Shown one piece after another: positions 1-11,436 of a stretch of DNA of 64,000 nt. The stretch covers positions 12,355,501 through 12,419,500 of the forward strand of contig OU612070.1 of NCBI GenBank assembly GCA_914767715.1, given 5' to 3'. How positions within the stretch are numbered: the stretch's first letter is position 1; every line of letters begins with the position of its first letter. The notes under the pieces are model-generated. The model worked only from the letters and a program-made list of their open reading frames with translations. It had not been told where the DNA came from and made no database searches. Both the position numbers and the translations under genes were made by a program. This stretch comes from Membranipora membranacea. Lineage: Eukaryota; Bryozoa; Gymnolaemata; Cheilostomatida; Membraniporidae.

Positions 1-447
1 GAGCCGGCGGTCCCAGGGGGGGGTAACTCCTAAAACTTTCAAGTTTGGTCAACCTTTTTGACAATGTGGTTCAGGGTTTGATAAACTATTGTATGCAGCT
101 TGTTCAATTCCCCAGTAGACCAGCAGTATTTTTGGTCCTCCGATGCTAAGCGAGTAGCGACCAAACAATGATGAATGTCCAAGTGATTTCCATGATTGCA
201 TACGATGCACATCTTCTGCTTTTGAGAACTTGCTAAGCTCAATAACCTGAACACAGACTAGGGGACTCTATGGGGTGGTGTTCCATTATACAGGGGTCAG
301 GAAATTGAACATTTGATGTAAGCTGATAAACCCGACATGCGGTCATATAACTTGCGCAATCTTCAGTGAAGCTTGGACCTAAAACCAAGACCAGAGGCTA
401 TAGATAGGTATCACTAGTCTCTGCCCAGACTTATAAACAGTATTTGT
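1..447. other. non-coding flank
   Basis: No credible coding exon is seen. The stretch is non-coding DNA, probably intergenic or an upstream intron of the P450 gene. The only structure noticed is a small palindromic element at 392-423, listed separately. The short reading frames here lack recognisable domains and sit in unstructured sequence. Confidence 0.5.
392..423. mobile_element. micro palindromic element, copy 1
   Basis: This is a 32-bp element whose ends read CAGAGGCTA and TAGTCTCTG, so the terminal inverted repeats match at 8 of 9 positions. It is flanked by CCAAGAC (385-391) and CCCAGAC (424-430), a 7-bp near-duplication with one mismatch. Two better copies occur at 6146-6176 and 21722-21769. 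Taken alone this copy would be unconvincing; the repeated pattern makes it likely. Confidence 0.45.
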
Positions 448-458
448 TAGCTCGTCCC

Positions 459-780
459 AGGAGTGGTCTAATGGTTAATGGTACGGACTTTGGATCTTTG
501 AGGTCCAGGTTCAATTCCCGGCGCCGGCAGTCATTTCTGATTTGGTACTGGCACACCATTCATCCTTGCCAGGTCCTTGCGGAACGGGACCAAAAATACC
601 AGAGGTCCACTGTGTGTTTGCACACCCCACACGCAGTAAAAAGAACCCCCTCTGCTTCTTCGATATAAAGAGTAGCCGGATTTCCGGCGGGCATGGGTAT
701 AGGGTGCGGCATGGGTACTATGGGGCCCGGTACCTGTACCCAAGAGAGGAAAACTCTCTCCGCTTCAAAGATGATGATGA
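459..780 (+). mobile_element. tRNA-derived SINE with 11-bp target duplication
   Basis: The head resembles a tRNA, with an A-box-like stretch (TGGTCTAATGG, about 464-474) and a B-box-like stretch (GGTTCAATTCC, about 509-519). A non-tRNA body follows, ending in a (GAT)n tail. An exact 11-bp duplication, TAGCTCGTCCC, flanks it at 448-458 and 781-791, which marks retrotransposition. The body shares the CTTCGA-AAAGAGTAGCCGG stretch with a fragment at 22738-22866, so the family is dispersed. It is not a functional tRNA gene, because the cloverleaf is imperfect and the body continues for about 250 bp. Confidence 0.8.
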
Positions 781-791
781 TAGCTCGTCCC

Positions 792-1837
792 TGGTGCAAT
801 CTTTGGTTCCGCTCTCTGATCCTAAACTTGTATTTCTTGAGGAGCCTGGAAAATTATAGCTTTTCTCATTAAAATCTTTGCATTTATGCTCAGGTAACGC
901 TAATTACTATGTTAATGTAAGCAATGAAATGGTAATTTCTGGTTTAAAAATGCTGTTCCCTGCCAACCACTGCAATAACAAATGTACCCTAGAGGAGTTT
1001 AGTATTAGCATGATGAAGAGATATTCATTTCAGGCAGGCCTGAAATAGTAAAGATTGAACTAGCTAGGATAATTGAAGTACCCATCTTAGCTAGCTAACA
1101 TTGGTGCTAGCCAGCATAAGGTCATCCTAGCCTCGTCAAGCGGCCACAAAAAGTTGGGTATCCAAGGTTAAAGTTCACAAACAAGCTAAACTAAACTCGA
1201 GCTAGTGTTTTCTCCTCTGGGTATCTCAGTAGTTCCATATACTCTGAGCTGAAGGATAACATGGTTTGATACCAAAGAGATGATAGCTATGGTGAAACTG
1301 AAAATATTAATGGATGACCCCATTCCTTTGAAAGGATAGCAACCGTCAAACGTAATCAGTGTTACTTTTTGACACAGGTTCTGAGATCAGAGGAAGTCAA
1401 TGTTTGTATGCAGTGGCCTACATCAGTTAAGATGCTGATCGGTGAGCGATCTCTGATGGTATCATCAGGCGAGATACACCACATCAGACGGAGCTGTCTA
1501 CTGACTGCTTTTACACAGCAAGCTGTCAATGGTAATGGTTGACTCTCAAAATATTTCCTTATACAATATGTGACCCATATGTGACACAGAAGCCATGCCA
1601 ACATTATACAGATGCCAGCAATGTTTGCTCGACTGTGCCAACAATTGTTGCAGTGATTTTTGTGTCAAAATTTGATCAAAATATTGGCACCCAGTTGTCT
1701 GTGGATGTGTCACTTTTGTCACTCTCAGCGTAACTTGTATTATGTCTTCAAAATTTCCTGCGCTTCAATGTGACTTAGTACTGCTTATCTGTCAAATTTT
1801 CCTATCTTCATTGAGTCCTACTATATCACTGAAAATG
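792..1837. other. non-coding stretch, nothing recognised
   Basis: No coding exon, RNA gene or clear repeat was recognised. It may be an intron of the P450 gene or upstream intergenic DNA. CYP26-type N-terminal motifs were looked for and not found. Confidence 0.4.
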
Positions 1838-1852
1838 ACTAATACACAGAAG

Positions 1853-1965
1853 TGGTATACACCCGAGGGTGCTGGGGGTCTGAAACAATCAACCTTGAAA
1901 GCTCCCCGAATGGGATTCGAATCCACAAATCCTGTGCAACAATCGCCTGGTGATAAATAAATTTT
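1853..1965 (-). mobile_element. SINE family 2, inverted fragment
   Basis: The reverse complement reads a B-box-like GATTCGAATCCC followed by GGGGAGCTTTCAAGG and CCCCCAGCACC. The same sequence occurs in plus orientation immediately downstream at about 1969-2110. The two copies therefore lie head to head. The tRNA-like head of this copy is partly lost. Related copies are at 53985-54108 and 59915-60000. Confidence 0.7.
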
Positions 1966-1968
1966 TGG

Positions 1969-2110
1969 GATGGCGAGATGGCGCAATTGGTAAGCGCGCT
2001 TGCTATCCACTGCCAGACGATTGGTGCCGCAAGAGTTGTGGGTTTGAATCTCATTGGGGGAGCTTTCAAGGTCGATTGTTTCAGCCCCCAGCACCATCAG
2101 GTATATACCT
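1969..2110 (+). mobile_element. SINE family 2, plus copy
   Basis: A tRNA-like head carries an A box (TGGCGCAATTGG, 1979-1990) and a B box (GGTTTGAATCT, 2041-2051). A short body with GGGGGAGCTTTCAAGG and CCCCCAGCACCATC follows. The 3' end is near GTATATACC. A partial copy lies inverted directly upstream. This is a retroposed tRNA-derived SINE, not a tRNA gene. Confidence 0.75.
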
Positions 2111-2317
2111 CTTCTGAAAATGGATGCACAGCTCCAAACAGTTACTCACATCACCAGAGAGAATACAGAATATTGATTGTTCTCACCACAATGATAATTA
2201 ATTCTGCAGATCTGTTAGCAAATGTACCCACAACTTTTAAGCGCCTAAAATCAAAGAATCAATATGCTGTTGTTGTTGGTTAAAATCGCAAGTTTTGTCT
2301 CTGTCCGAAGACTGAGA

Positions 2318-2455
2318 AATAAACGTGCCTTGAGGGCGCGGCCGCCATATTCGGCGCCAAGTTGCTCTCAGTTTGCAGGCAGGTCGGGGGTCAATTGAAC
2401 CCAGTAGTCTATAGACTGCAGCGGGATTCGCACCCGAGACCTCCAATCCAACTCC
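2318..2455 (-). mobile_element. SINE family 3, minus copy
   Basis: On the minus strand a B-box-like GGTGCGAATCCC is followed by a body that includes GACCTGCCTGCAAACTGAG. A second copy with the same body (GTTTGCAGGCAGGTC on the plus strand) lies at about 49430-49580 in the large EML intron. The repeated tRNA-like head plus shared body supports a third SINE family. Confidence 0.65.
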
Positions 2456-2697
2456 TACCCCTAACTCAGGGTCTTATATGGTGATTTGGTAAAGATTGAG
2501 AATAGACGCACCATAAAGTAGTGCACATACCGCTGCACAAGACACAGGTCTCCAGCTTAAAGCTATGAGTCAAGTACTGGCCTTCAATCCATCCTCCTCA
2601 TGGCCTGTCCCAGTAGCATTGAGCCACCACCCCTGTGTGTTGATGATAGAATTGAGTTTGATGATGTCTCAGCCACCGTTACTTTCCCGCCTTTTAG

Positions 2698-5600
2698 GTT
2701 ATTTGCCAGCTATGCAGAATGCTGTCAGACAGCATCTAGATAAATGGGTTACACAAGGAACCATACTCGGTCAAAAACAGAGTCGCTACCTGGCTACCGA
2801 TGTCACTGCAAGATGCATTCTGGGATATGATTACTGCCAACGTGATATTTACAATCTTACCGAGGCCATGGATATCATCGAGAAAGGATTCTTTTCATTA
2901 CCTTACAATATACCAGGCTCGCCATTGAGTAAGGTACGTGAAATTTACTTGTACCTCTAATTCATCATACCAATACATTCATTTCTAATCGGAGTGGTTC
3001 AAGGGGAGAACAACTCTAGATTGTATTGGTAGAAGGTGACAGCTAGGCCAGGGAGGGTGGTTGGGCCCTAGAGTTTGGACGCCAGTTCTAAAGACTTTGC
3101 CTGATCTACTCTGGCTACATATTGATTGCTTGTTAATAATGAGAACCTCCTTGTCTCGATTCACTAAATTCTGATGGACCCAACAACTAATAGAACTCAC
3201 TTTACGAGATACAATATCCTCACCGCAGCTTTTGCCGTCCTACTCTGGTAGTATTTATTGACGACAAAGCTCTGACCAAATGATTTACCTCAAATTAGAT
3301 AAGTTGAGAAAAGTATGCTCCACTTGTTGCCTCAACTTTCATTTCGGTGGGCGGGGAGGAGTATGTGGCTAACTCAAACTGTCTTAGCTCTTGTGTGCAC
3401 CTCAGTTTCCCTGACAACTCCAGTATTCATATTTCATAACGGATGCAGCATGAGTTAAATAAGATTGTGTCCCATCCTAGCTTGTCAAGTCTGATACTAT
3501 CAGTAATGATATTTTCCATGGTTCGGCGGACCGCTATTTTTTTTAACGTCGCACAATACCATGTGCTCATTTTATATTCAGTCTAACACTTTGAGTAAAA
3601 CAATTGATAGAAAAAATAAAATTCTTATCACCCTTTCCAAGTTTCCACCCTCTCTCTGCTGCTACAAACAAACATGCTACTGAACTGCTGTTCTCTATTG
3701 CCTCATGTTTCTTTTTATATTAACAGTTCCTTACATTGAGATGTTTTCTATCGTACACAATTCAAATAAATATAAATAAAAGAAAAGAAAATGGCTTGTA
3801 GTTTCTTACTGGTCTATTTGGAACCTAGTTTTATCAGCTCATTTATGGGGTAAAGTGATTTCAGACTGTTCAAACCATCTAAGCTGAGAGGTATCAGGAT
3901 AATAAATGTAGACGAGAAACTTGCACAATAGGCTGTTCATGTATTTATGTTGAGTTGAAAATTAACAAATACTCTAATTAGATGAAAGTTAATCCGTTAA
4001 CTATTTTCATTAAATATTAAAAAATACTTATCAAAACTACCCACAATTCCTAGCAATACTTTCAAGCCCCATTCCTTAACCTTCTCCATCTTGGAACGTG
4101 ACTGTCTTGCTTCCTAGTGCCCTGCAGTGCCTGATAAGCCCCACACTGTTCTTTTTAAACCTGCCAGGTACTAAGCCGAAAATGCCAGCGTGTTTGCTAG
4201 TCATTGGAGTTGTTGGGCACTGGAGGGCGCAGGTGCTTGGCAGTACTCTGCCTTATCATTACCATTAATGGGTTGTTTGCCAAAGGTTTAGAGTTCTTAT
4301 TCTTCCCGTTATGTGTTCCTAATTATCATATGGCTCCCACCAACCCATTACATGACTTAGGCCAATGAATGTAGCCCTGAGAGAAAAAATATCGTTGCAT
4401 TATGATGCATAAGAAGAGCACAACTCCAAATTAATCAGCCTGTTGATAATCACAAGGTGAAAACAGTTCAGGATAACTCTGAAACTCGACGAATTGATCG
4501 AATCATCTACATGTCGGAATGACTTTGGCTTCATTCAACTCTTCTTTACTTTTGATTTGAATTACCAACAGGGCATGGCTAGCCGAGAATTAGTAATGGA
4601 TTTGATAGACAAAGCAATTGATGCTGCCCAAGTGCGCATTGACACTGAACCTCAAGGGAACGCTTCTCAAGACGCCCTAACTATACTGTTGTCACAGAGC
4701 TCTAAGTCTAAGGATAAACTAACACATGATGAGCTAAGGGACACCTGCATGGAAATGCTGTTCTCTAGTGTGGAAGGTAAGAAACTAATGAATAGTTGTC
4801 ATGTCAAGGAACAAAAAATTAAAAGTCGATTCTTTGCCCGAAGCTTTTGTCCCTAATTGTTACACGTAATATGAAAACTCAAAAAGGTGGTATTAAGGTT
4901 TTTCAATATTACTTGTCCTCTACCTTTTGTCTATATCATATTTGGCTGCACATACAACATGTCTGGTATTTTACCATTACATCACATTTGTTTCAGGTAT
5001 TTCGAGTGCAATCTGCACCATGCTTCTGGAGTTAGCCCGACATGGCCACGCCACGGAGAGGGCCAGTCAGGAGTTGTTCCATCATGATCTGATGGAGACT
5101 CAGAGAAACGGTGATCTGACTGTAGCAAAGATGACTGACCTCAACTACATACAACGTCTGGTGAAGGAAGTCTTGAGGCTAACCCCGCCTATGGGTGGGG
5201 GATACAGGCATGTGCTGAGAACTATGGAAATTGATGTGAGTTTGTTAGACCAGAAGCTGGAAACATGACAGTATTATTATTTAGTCAACCTTTCTAAATC
5301 AGGTATTCAAAGTTATTGTACTGTACTGCACACCCTTGATCATTAGAATAAGTTTGTTCCCTCTGGTGCACTTGGCTGAGGGATACCTGAAAATCGGTTT
5401 ATCTGGCGTGGCAGTTGGATACCTGGTTATTAAAATATCATTCCGCCACAAGAAAAACAAATTTGAACAGAATTAACTCGATATTTAAGTACCAGTTAGC
5501 GGGAAAAACTGTGTTATAAATGCGTATTATCCCATTAAAAGTTGGAATTATAATCTTGAAATGACAAAGATTATTCTACTTGAACTGCATTTTGTGATCT

Positions 5601-8454
5601 GGATTCTATCAGAATGGCAATGAAGGGTTGGGGCTTTAATGACACCCATAATGAGCTGTTGTTACTGCGTTTATCCAGGGATATCAGATTCCTAAAGGCT
5701 GGACGATTCTATACAGTATAAGGGATCAGCATGAGACGGGGTCAGATAACTCTAAACAGTTTGATCCGGACAGATGGATGCCTAACAGAGACATCACAAA
5801 GGTTGATGATTATCTGTACATACCATTTGGTGGTAATGGTATCCGCTCTTGTGTGGGTAAGACGCAGCCATAGTATGGAGTTTTTATCTGATTGGTAACT
5901 CATTCCTAGTAGATTGAGCCCCCCAAACTCTTGCCCTTATCCGACTCCCCCCCCCCCCCTCAATCTCACTGGTCCAAGTAAGTAAACATGTACACCTCGA
6001 GTCATGCCAATCAACCATCATGATGCTTGAACCACAATCACTACTACCTACCTTTTGTCAATAAAGTTCGAGGTCAGTTATTTACTAGAACACAATTAGA
6101 AGACTAAAACATATTTTATATATAGACGAGAAAATGGAGTTTAACCAGAGACTATAAATAATATCTATAGTCTCTGGTTTAACATTCAATATTTTTCCTA
6201 GTTCACATTTCAAAGTTGTCCTCCCCTGAGTTGTGACAGAGGTTGATAATTCAAGGCATATACAAACGGTCAAACAAGTTGTGTGTTTATCACAGCGTAT
6301 GTGATAAGAGCCAATCATAATGGTTTCCAAACTTAGGCCGGCTGACAATGATAGGACCAATTGACTCATAAGCACCTCTACCCTGTGATTATGGGTGTAC
6401 CACTTAGCGCAGTTGGATCCTCTGTTATTCAAATAAGTACAAATCAGGTTCCATCTACCACCTTTGTTTTTCAATAAAAAGTTACCACAATTTTTCCCTG
6501 AACATTTCTTACTGGTGTAACGAGACTTGCCAAAGGGCTGTGTCATTGCGAAATCGTCCGCTACTTGAATAAACTGAGCGCCTTCCGAACTACCTACCTA
6601 CCGAATTTGGTGATTGAAACACCAAAAATATGAGGACATTGAGGGAAATGATAGAAAGGTTATAGTGAGGTAGTAGTACAGCCATAGCCTAAAACTCCTG
6701 CCCGAGTCAAGCAATCCATTGAGATTGATGGGCGTAAACATCTCATTGAAATTGATATGAGCGGTATAATGTTAGTAAAAAAATAGTAAATCATTTAAAC
6801 TATAACCCCAACAAGAAGTCCTGGTCCTGTCCTGGTCACATCCAGAGTTGGTTGGCTAAGAGAAGAAGAAGGACAAAAACTACCCATTCTCTTATTTTAA
6901 AGCAACATCGCTCTAAAGCCAAACTTGCCAGGGTTGCAATTACATCAATCTGACTGTTAACTAACCGATAATGTGAATAGTGGGTGAAAAATTGATAAAT
7001 GATTGTAATAAGTCACTGAGCTCTGACAGTTATTTTGCTTCAAAGGGCGATAAACATATTGACATTGCATATTTTACTTAGTACTTAGAAATTGGATCCG
7101 CTTTTTGCTCACGAGTCCGATGATAATTTTAGTATGTTGAGCTCACATTGTGCTGTGCGCGGGCGCCCAAAGGGTCAACGACACTTTAACAAGTCAACGA
7201 CCTGCAGACACTATTTACATTCTAATGCCAAGTAAAATGTGATCTGTGGATCATTTAAGTACTCTTGAGACTTGTGACAAGGTGATTGGATCGATTAATG
7301 CCAGCTTGTAAAAAAACCCGCCTAGGCGTAGGATTATGGAGTGTTTGTTTAAATTCCTAACAACAATTAGCTTTGAAACCAGTCCTGTCATTTTTTACAT
7401 AAAAACAAAAAAATACCTCTTCTTATTGAAGATGTTATGATTGATTGTTATCAGTTGGCTTCGAAAATACAAAAAGTTTAAAACCATTCAGGCAAGTTGT
7501 TCTTCAGTGAGACTCTCGTGTCTTTGCCTGATTTTAGTAAGAGAGTAGGAAAAGTGGCTGGTTTAGTTTAGGCTCAAGTTATCATTCTAAGAAGTTTCAA
7601 CAAAGGCACTTCAGACTGAAGGGAAAAATAAAAACACAAAGAATAAATAGCTGACTAAATCATGGGGTATGCAATAGGAATCTTATTATATCAGATATCC
7701 TTGTGTGTTTTTGGTTGTTGATCTCATCTCGATTCTGAAATCATCATTATTCAGGACTTTGGAGCGATCAATTTTGCCAAAATGTGATAAACGAGGTATC
7801 CATCATAACCCTTGTCTATCACGTGCTCCCACACACCATCTGCCAGATTTTAGCAATGATAACCTATTTTATGGACTAAATTTATGACCTATTTTTGCTC
7901 CAGGCCAAAATTATTTTATTTTATTAATCCAAAATAATGCGGTAGTAAAGACTTAGAACTCTGCTGTGTTTTGAGATCTGAGTGGGTATTGGGCCTTCTG
8001 TTTAATGAACCAGAGACATATGTATAGTAAATACCGTATTCTTATTCAAGGGAGCGGCCGTGGTGCAATGGGTAGGGCATAGGTCTTTCAATCTGGAGGT
8101 CCCATGTTCGGGCGGATCACGGTGGTGTCAGGAAGGGCTTCTGACATCAAATGCTCCTGTGCCACATTAAAATACAGTCCGTAGACAAAAAAAAAACAAA
8201 ACAAAGGTTTCTCACACGGTATCACAGCATGTTGAGACTATAAATATACGTGGGTTTATTTTCATATTTCAGGCGAGAGGTTTGCTGTGATGTGTCTCGA
8301 GGTTATGGCTGCCGAGGTGATTAGAAGCTGTCAGTGGAGATTGATGGACGCAAATCCAGCTATGAAGTATTTCCCGGTCCCCTATCCTTCCGACGGTCTA
8401 CCTCTTAGCATTTCACAAGCCCCGCCTTTCCGACAAAGACGTGTCACATTGTGA
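2698..8454 (+). CDS. CYP26-like: cytochrome P450, CYP26-like, 5'-partial
   Basis: Five exons are supported: 2698-2933, 4572-4776, 4997-5235, 5679-5856 and 8273-8454 (TGA at 8452-8454). All have GT-AG borders and matching phases, giving 345 residues. Family landmarks seen are FFSLPYNIP after the first helices, the K-helix KEVLRL (ExxR), GYQIPKGW, the heme loop FGGNGIRSCVG with its Cys ligand, and a C-terminus of the form CQWRLMD..MKYFPVPYPSDGLPL. This pattern is that of CYP26 retinoic-acid hydroxylases, which are ER-membrane monooxygenases of about 500 residues. The N-terminal ~150 codons, including the membrane anchor, are missing: the first visible exon starts in phase 1, so an earlier exon must exist, probably left of the window. 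Odd point: the I-helix motif reads SSVEGISS, so the usual A/G-G-x-E/D-T threonine is absent. P450 identity is certain; CYP26 assignment is likely; retinoid substrate is inference. Confidence 0.9.
2934..4571 (+). other. P450 intron
   Basis: This is intron sequence between P450 exons, with donor GTACGT at 2934 and acceptor ACAG at 4568-4571. It holds AT-rich DNA with no recognised gene. A fragment near 2995-3085 has the GGGAGGGTGG stretch that also adjoins inverted-repeat elements elsewhere in the window. Confidence 0.6.
6146..6176. mobile_element. micro palindromic element, copy 2 (31 bp)
   Basis: The element is 31 bp long with perfect 11-bp terminal inverted repeats, CAGAGACTATA and TATAGTCTCTG. 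It is bordered on both sides by an exact 7-bp direct repeat GTTTAAC (6139-6145 and 6177-6183). The same ends occur at 21722-21769, also with an exact 7-bp flanking duplication, and at 392-423. The flanking duplications suggest insertion of a very small non-autonomous DNA transposon. The CAGAG ends recall hAT elements, but hAT duplications are normally 8 bp. Confidence 0.65.
8051..8190 (+). mobile_element. tRNA-derived SINE with RTE-like tail
   Basis: The tRNA-like head has GTGGTGCAATGGGTAGG (A-box region, about 8060-8076). A body with GGTGTCAGGAAGGGCTTCTG follows, then an A-rich tail (about 8187-8205). The CAGGAAGGGC motif is typical of 3' ends borrowed from RTE/BovB-type LINEs. It lies in the last P450 intron. 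The family call rests on motif memory, not on a search. Confidence 0.65.
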
Positions 8455-9317
8455 GCTAGAGGAGGCCCTGTGTTGGACTTCGGGTGTGGGGGTTTATATT
8501 TAACAATTAATTATCATCTAACAAAACTTGCGTACTCACGGCAACAAACCATATATTATGTATATATTTGTACATCAGTGCCTCAAGTAATTGGGGTATT
8601 CTTTTTCAGTGTTAAACGGGCACGCAAGTTTTCAGTACTCTACAAATTACCGGACATGACTCTGCTATATTCTAGAAAAATATGACTGCGCTAAGTCGCT
8701 CTGCTGCCCCCAAAAGCCACCTAGGTATCCAATCAAAGGACATAATATAGACTTGAAATCTCTGATTTGCCAGAAACAGCTGGCTTAGCTGCACCATTTC
8801 ACTGTAAACGATGGTGCGCAATTTTCCTAGTTTTGCGATCTTGCAAGATGCTGCTTGGTTGAGGTTTGTGGGAGAAACATACCGGGATAATCAGTCAAAG
8901 ACATGGCACGCACTTCTGGTGTACTTAAAAGCGATCAGTCCCTATTCAATTCACTATAGAGAAGAAGTCAAGAAACTTTCCTACACAGTGTAGGTATCAA
9001 CGCTCGACAAGGTTTGGTTTACACCGCTAAGGTCTAACAATGTAGGTTATATTGCTACTTGTATAGATAATATACCAGAATTTGTTTTCGGTGTGTCCCC
9101 TTACTGGCTGATATAAAGAAAACAACAACCAATTTGTATTTTGGCAAAATCTCAACTTGCATTTTGCAATCGTACTGCAAAGAAAAATATTTTGTTATTT
9201 ATGATATAGGCTAACCTAACTTTCTTTGTATGTGTTTTGTAACTGTCTTGACTAACGAAATGACGATGCTATATAATGTGTTTTGGTTATTTGAAAAAAC
9301 CTTGACTGACCTCAATC

Positions 9318-9323
9318 AATAAA
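9318..9323 (+). terminator. candidate poly(A) signal of P450 gene
   Basis: A consensus AATAAA lies about 860 bases after the P450 stop codon and is followed by a T-rich stretch. No closer consensus hexamer on the plus strand was noticed. The assignment is inference. Confidence 0.35.
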
Positions 9324-11238
9324 ATTTTTTCAAATCATTCAAGCCAGGTGCCAACTGACAATGACTTTCATAAACATTCTATAATCACCAGCTTAATGAC
9401 CCGCATGAGTGTAATTTAGAACAAACAAATCAACATGGGTCTCTTTTCCTAATTTTATTTACCTGGGTACTCTAATTTGATGCATGACAATACTATCCTG
9501 ACCTATGTATGATTAATCCATTTATTTTGGTTGACACAACTTTCTTTGGTTTTTAATCATCAATTTTGGTTATTATTTGCTTGCAAACGATGATACATGA
9601 TACGGATGATTTGGGGAAACCCTCATTTTTTACCTTAATTGAATTAATATAGCGAGAGTGGAAGATCTCAATGTTTTTGTTGCACAAAGATCTCGGCTTG
9701 TTGCAAAAGCATACCTCTCAGGTCAATAAGTTGCCAAATATTTAGTCAAGATAGAATCTATTTTTGTTTTGAAATTTGAAACCTCCGTGCTTTGTTGCAC
9801 AGATTAGCAAATAGTCCCTTAAACGTTTTGAAAAACAAAAAGCAGAGCGGTAAGGACAGTTCAATGATATAATAATGTACAAGCATTTACAAAAATAGTC
9901 GCCATGAAACTAGAGATGAAGCGCTGAGTGCAGTAGAGTACTAAAAATTTCAACATAAACCAAACTACCAAACAATGCAAGGGTTATGACGAATAGAATG
10001 AGTCAGGCCAGGCAGGGCCGTAGTTTAGACAAAAATGGTGGGGGAGGCAAATGTTTGAGGTGAGTGCAGAGCATCTCCAGAACAGGTGCTGTAAGTTGTA
10101 TCATTAGCAAACGAAAAATCCCAGTGGAGCCGATTCTGACATGGATTATTCAACGATTATGTTTTCAGGCCACTATCGTTATCTTTCTAGGGGAGGCATT
10201 GCCTCCTTGCCTCCCCAAGAACTACAGGCCTGCCAGGTCAAGAACTTGTCAATGGGTTCGACCTCCTCTGACATCTGACAGCACATAAACAATTAACAAA
10301 GGAAAACCACCAATTGTATGAACCACATTTTAGGAAGTTGACCCATGTTGAACTTTTATTGTTTTCAAGTTTTCAAGTCAACTTGTCACCGACCTATCTT
10401 ATCAGAAACTGTTTTGATCCTGCTGGTCTGAATTACAAAAACATACAGAAACAGGAGAAGATTTAAGTTTTCAGAACTGATGAAACAATGTGGAGTTGCC
10501 CTCCCCTAAAAAGTGCATAAGGGTAGGCCAGGATTTTAATACAGTGATTGTATAGGCTTTCAGTATAACTCTCTTTGATTATTGAAAATCCCATTTGGGT
10601 TAAACGAAAGCAAGGGGAAGATCAATGTACCTTGGCCATCGCAAATACAAAGCCTTGTTACTTTGGATAAAATTTAACACTGATAACTTGTTACCTTATT
10701 TGCAATTAGACAAGGGAGAAATAGTTGTGGATCTAAGCTGCTATGCTTATTCTCTCATTCTCGGTGAGAATGAGCTGATACAATGTCTGTTCTTTCGTCT
10801 AACATACAAACAGACACAGTTTGAGTTGATAAGAGTTGTGTCCCCAATTTTAAATGACGACATTCATCATTTTTTGTGGTAGCTGACGCCTACGTGGCCA
10901 ACATAATTATTATGAACCCGTCAGATTAAAACATCATTGAAGAGCTGATGAAACCATGAGTGAATCAAAACTGAAATTGGCAAGCTTTCCTCAGTCAGGG
11001 AAAACAACGTCTAGCCACTTTATTTCGTCCAGAAATCCTGCTAGGATATGGTCCAGATTGCTCATGAATCACATTGCAATCATTTTATTTTGATCACAAA
11101 TTAGCACATGTATGGGTTCCAGACGCTTTTAGGGCAGTTTACATACCCAAGATCAATGATATGGGTTCCATGATTTGGCAAAAACATACTAATATACTTC
11201 AAGATGAAGAGTTGTTATTGTTGTAAGGTTTCTGAGTT

Positions 11239-11244
11239 TTTATT
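11239..11244 (-). terminator. candidate poly(A) signal of RING gene
   Basis: TTTATT on the plus strand is AATAAA on the minus strand. It lies about 190 bases past the stop codon of the RING-H2 gene, a usual distance for a short 3' UTR. Confidence 0.4.
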
Positions 11245-11436
11245 TTGCAACTCTGGAGGTGCATGCAGATGCAGAGTGGTCAAATATAGAGGTCAAAATC
11301 TGATGTAAATCATATTTACAAGGAAAAAGTACAGATCAACTATATACAGTACAGCAGAAAAAACAATAAATAGCTTCAAAAATAAATAGGTGCATTTTCA
11401 AAATGAAATCATCACAGATGATAAAGACAATAATAT

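Larger units (their letters stand above)
5857..8272 (+). other. last P450 intron with repeats
   Basis: This intron of about 2.4 kb separates the heme-loop exon from the C-terminal exon and splits the codon after FGGNGIRSCVG. It carries a C tract near 5949-5959, a micro palindromic element (6146-6176) and a SINE (8051-8190). A 153-codon minus-strand frame at 6085-6546 has no recognisable domain and spans the palindrome, so it is not called. Confidence 0.6.
8455..11436. other. intergenic region between convergent genes
   Basis: This is the 3' flank of the P450 gene (+) and of the RING gene (-). Candidate poly(A) signals are at 9318 (+) and 11239 (-). Nothing else was recognised. Short frames at 8470, 8811, 10064 and 10625 lack domains and splice context. 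Confidence 0.6.

Noticed and set aside
459-530. Possible tRNA gene
   Set aside because: A and B boxes are present, but the cloverleaf is imperfect and the sequence is the head of a SINE with its own target duplication.
2565-2697. N-terminal extension of the first visible P450 exon starting at ATG 2565
   Set aside because: A good acceptor (TTTTAG) ends at 2697 and the upstream residues do not resemble a P450; it is intron read-through.
6085-6546. 153-codon minus-strand ORF in the last P450 intron
   Set aside because: It runs through a palindromic element and has no domain.
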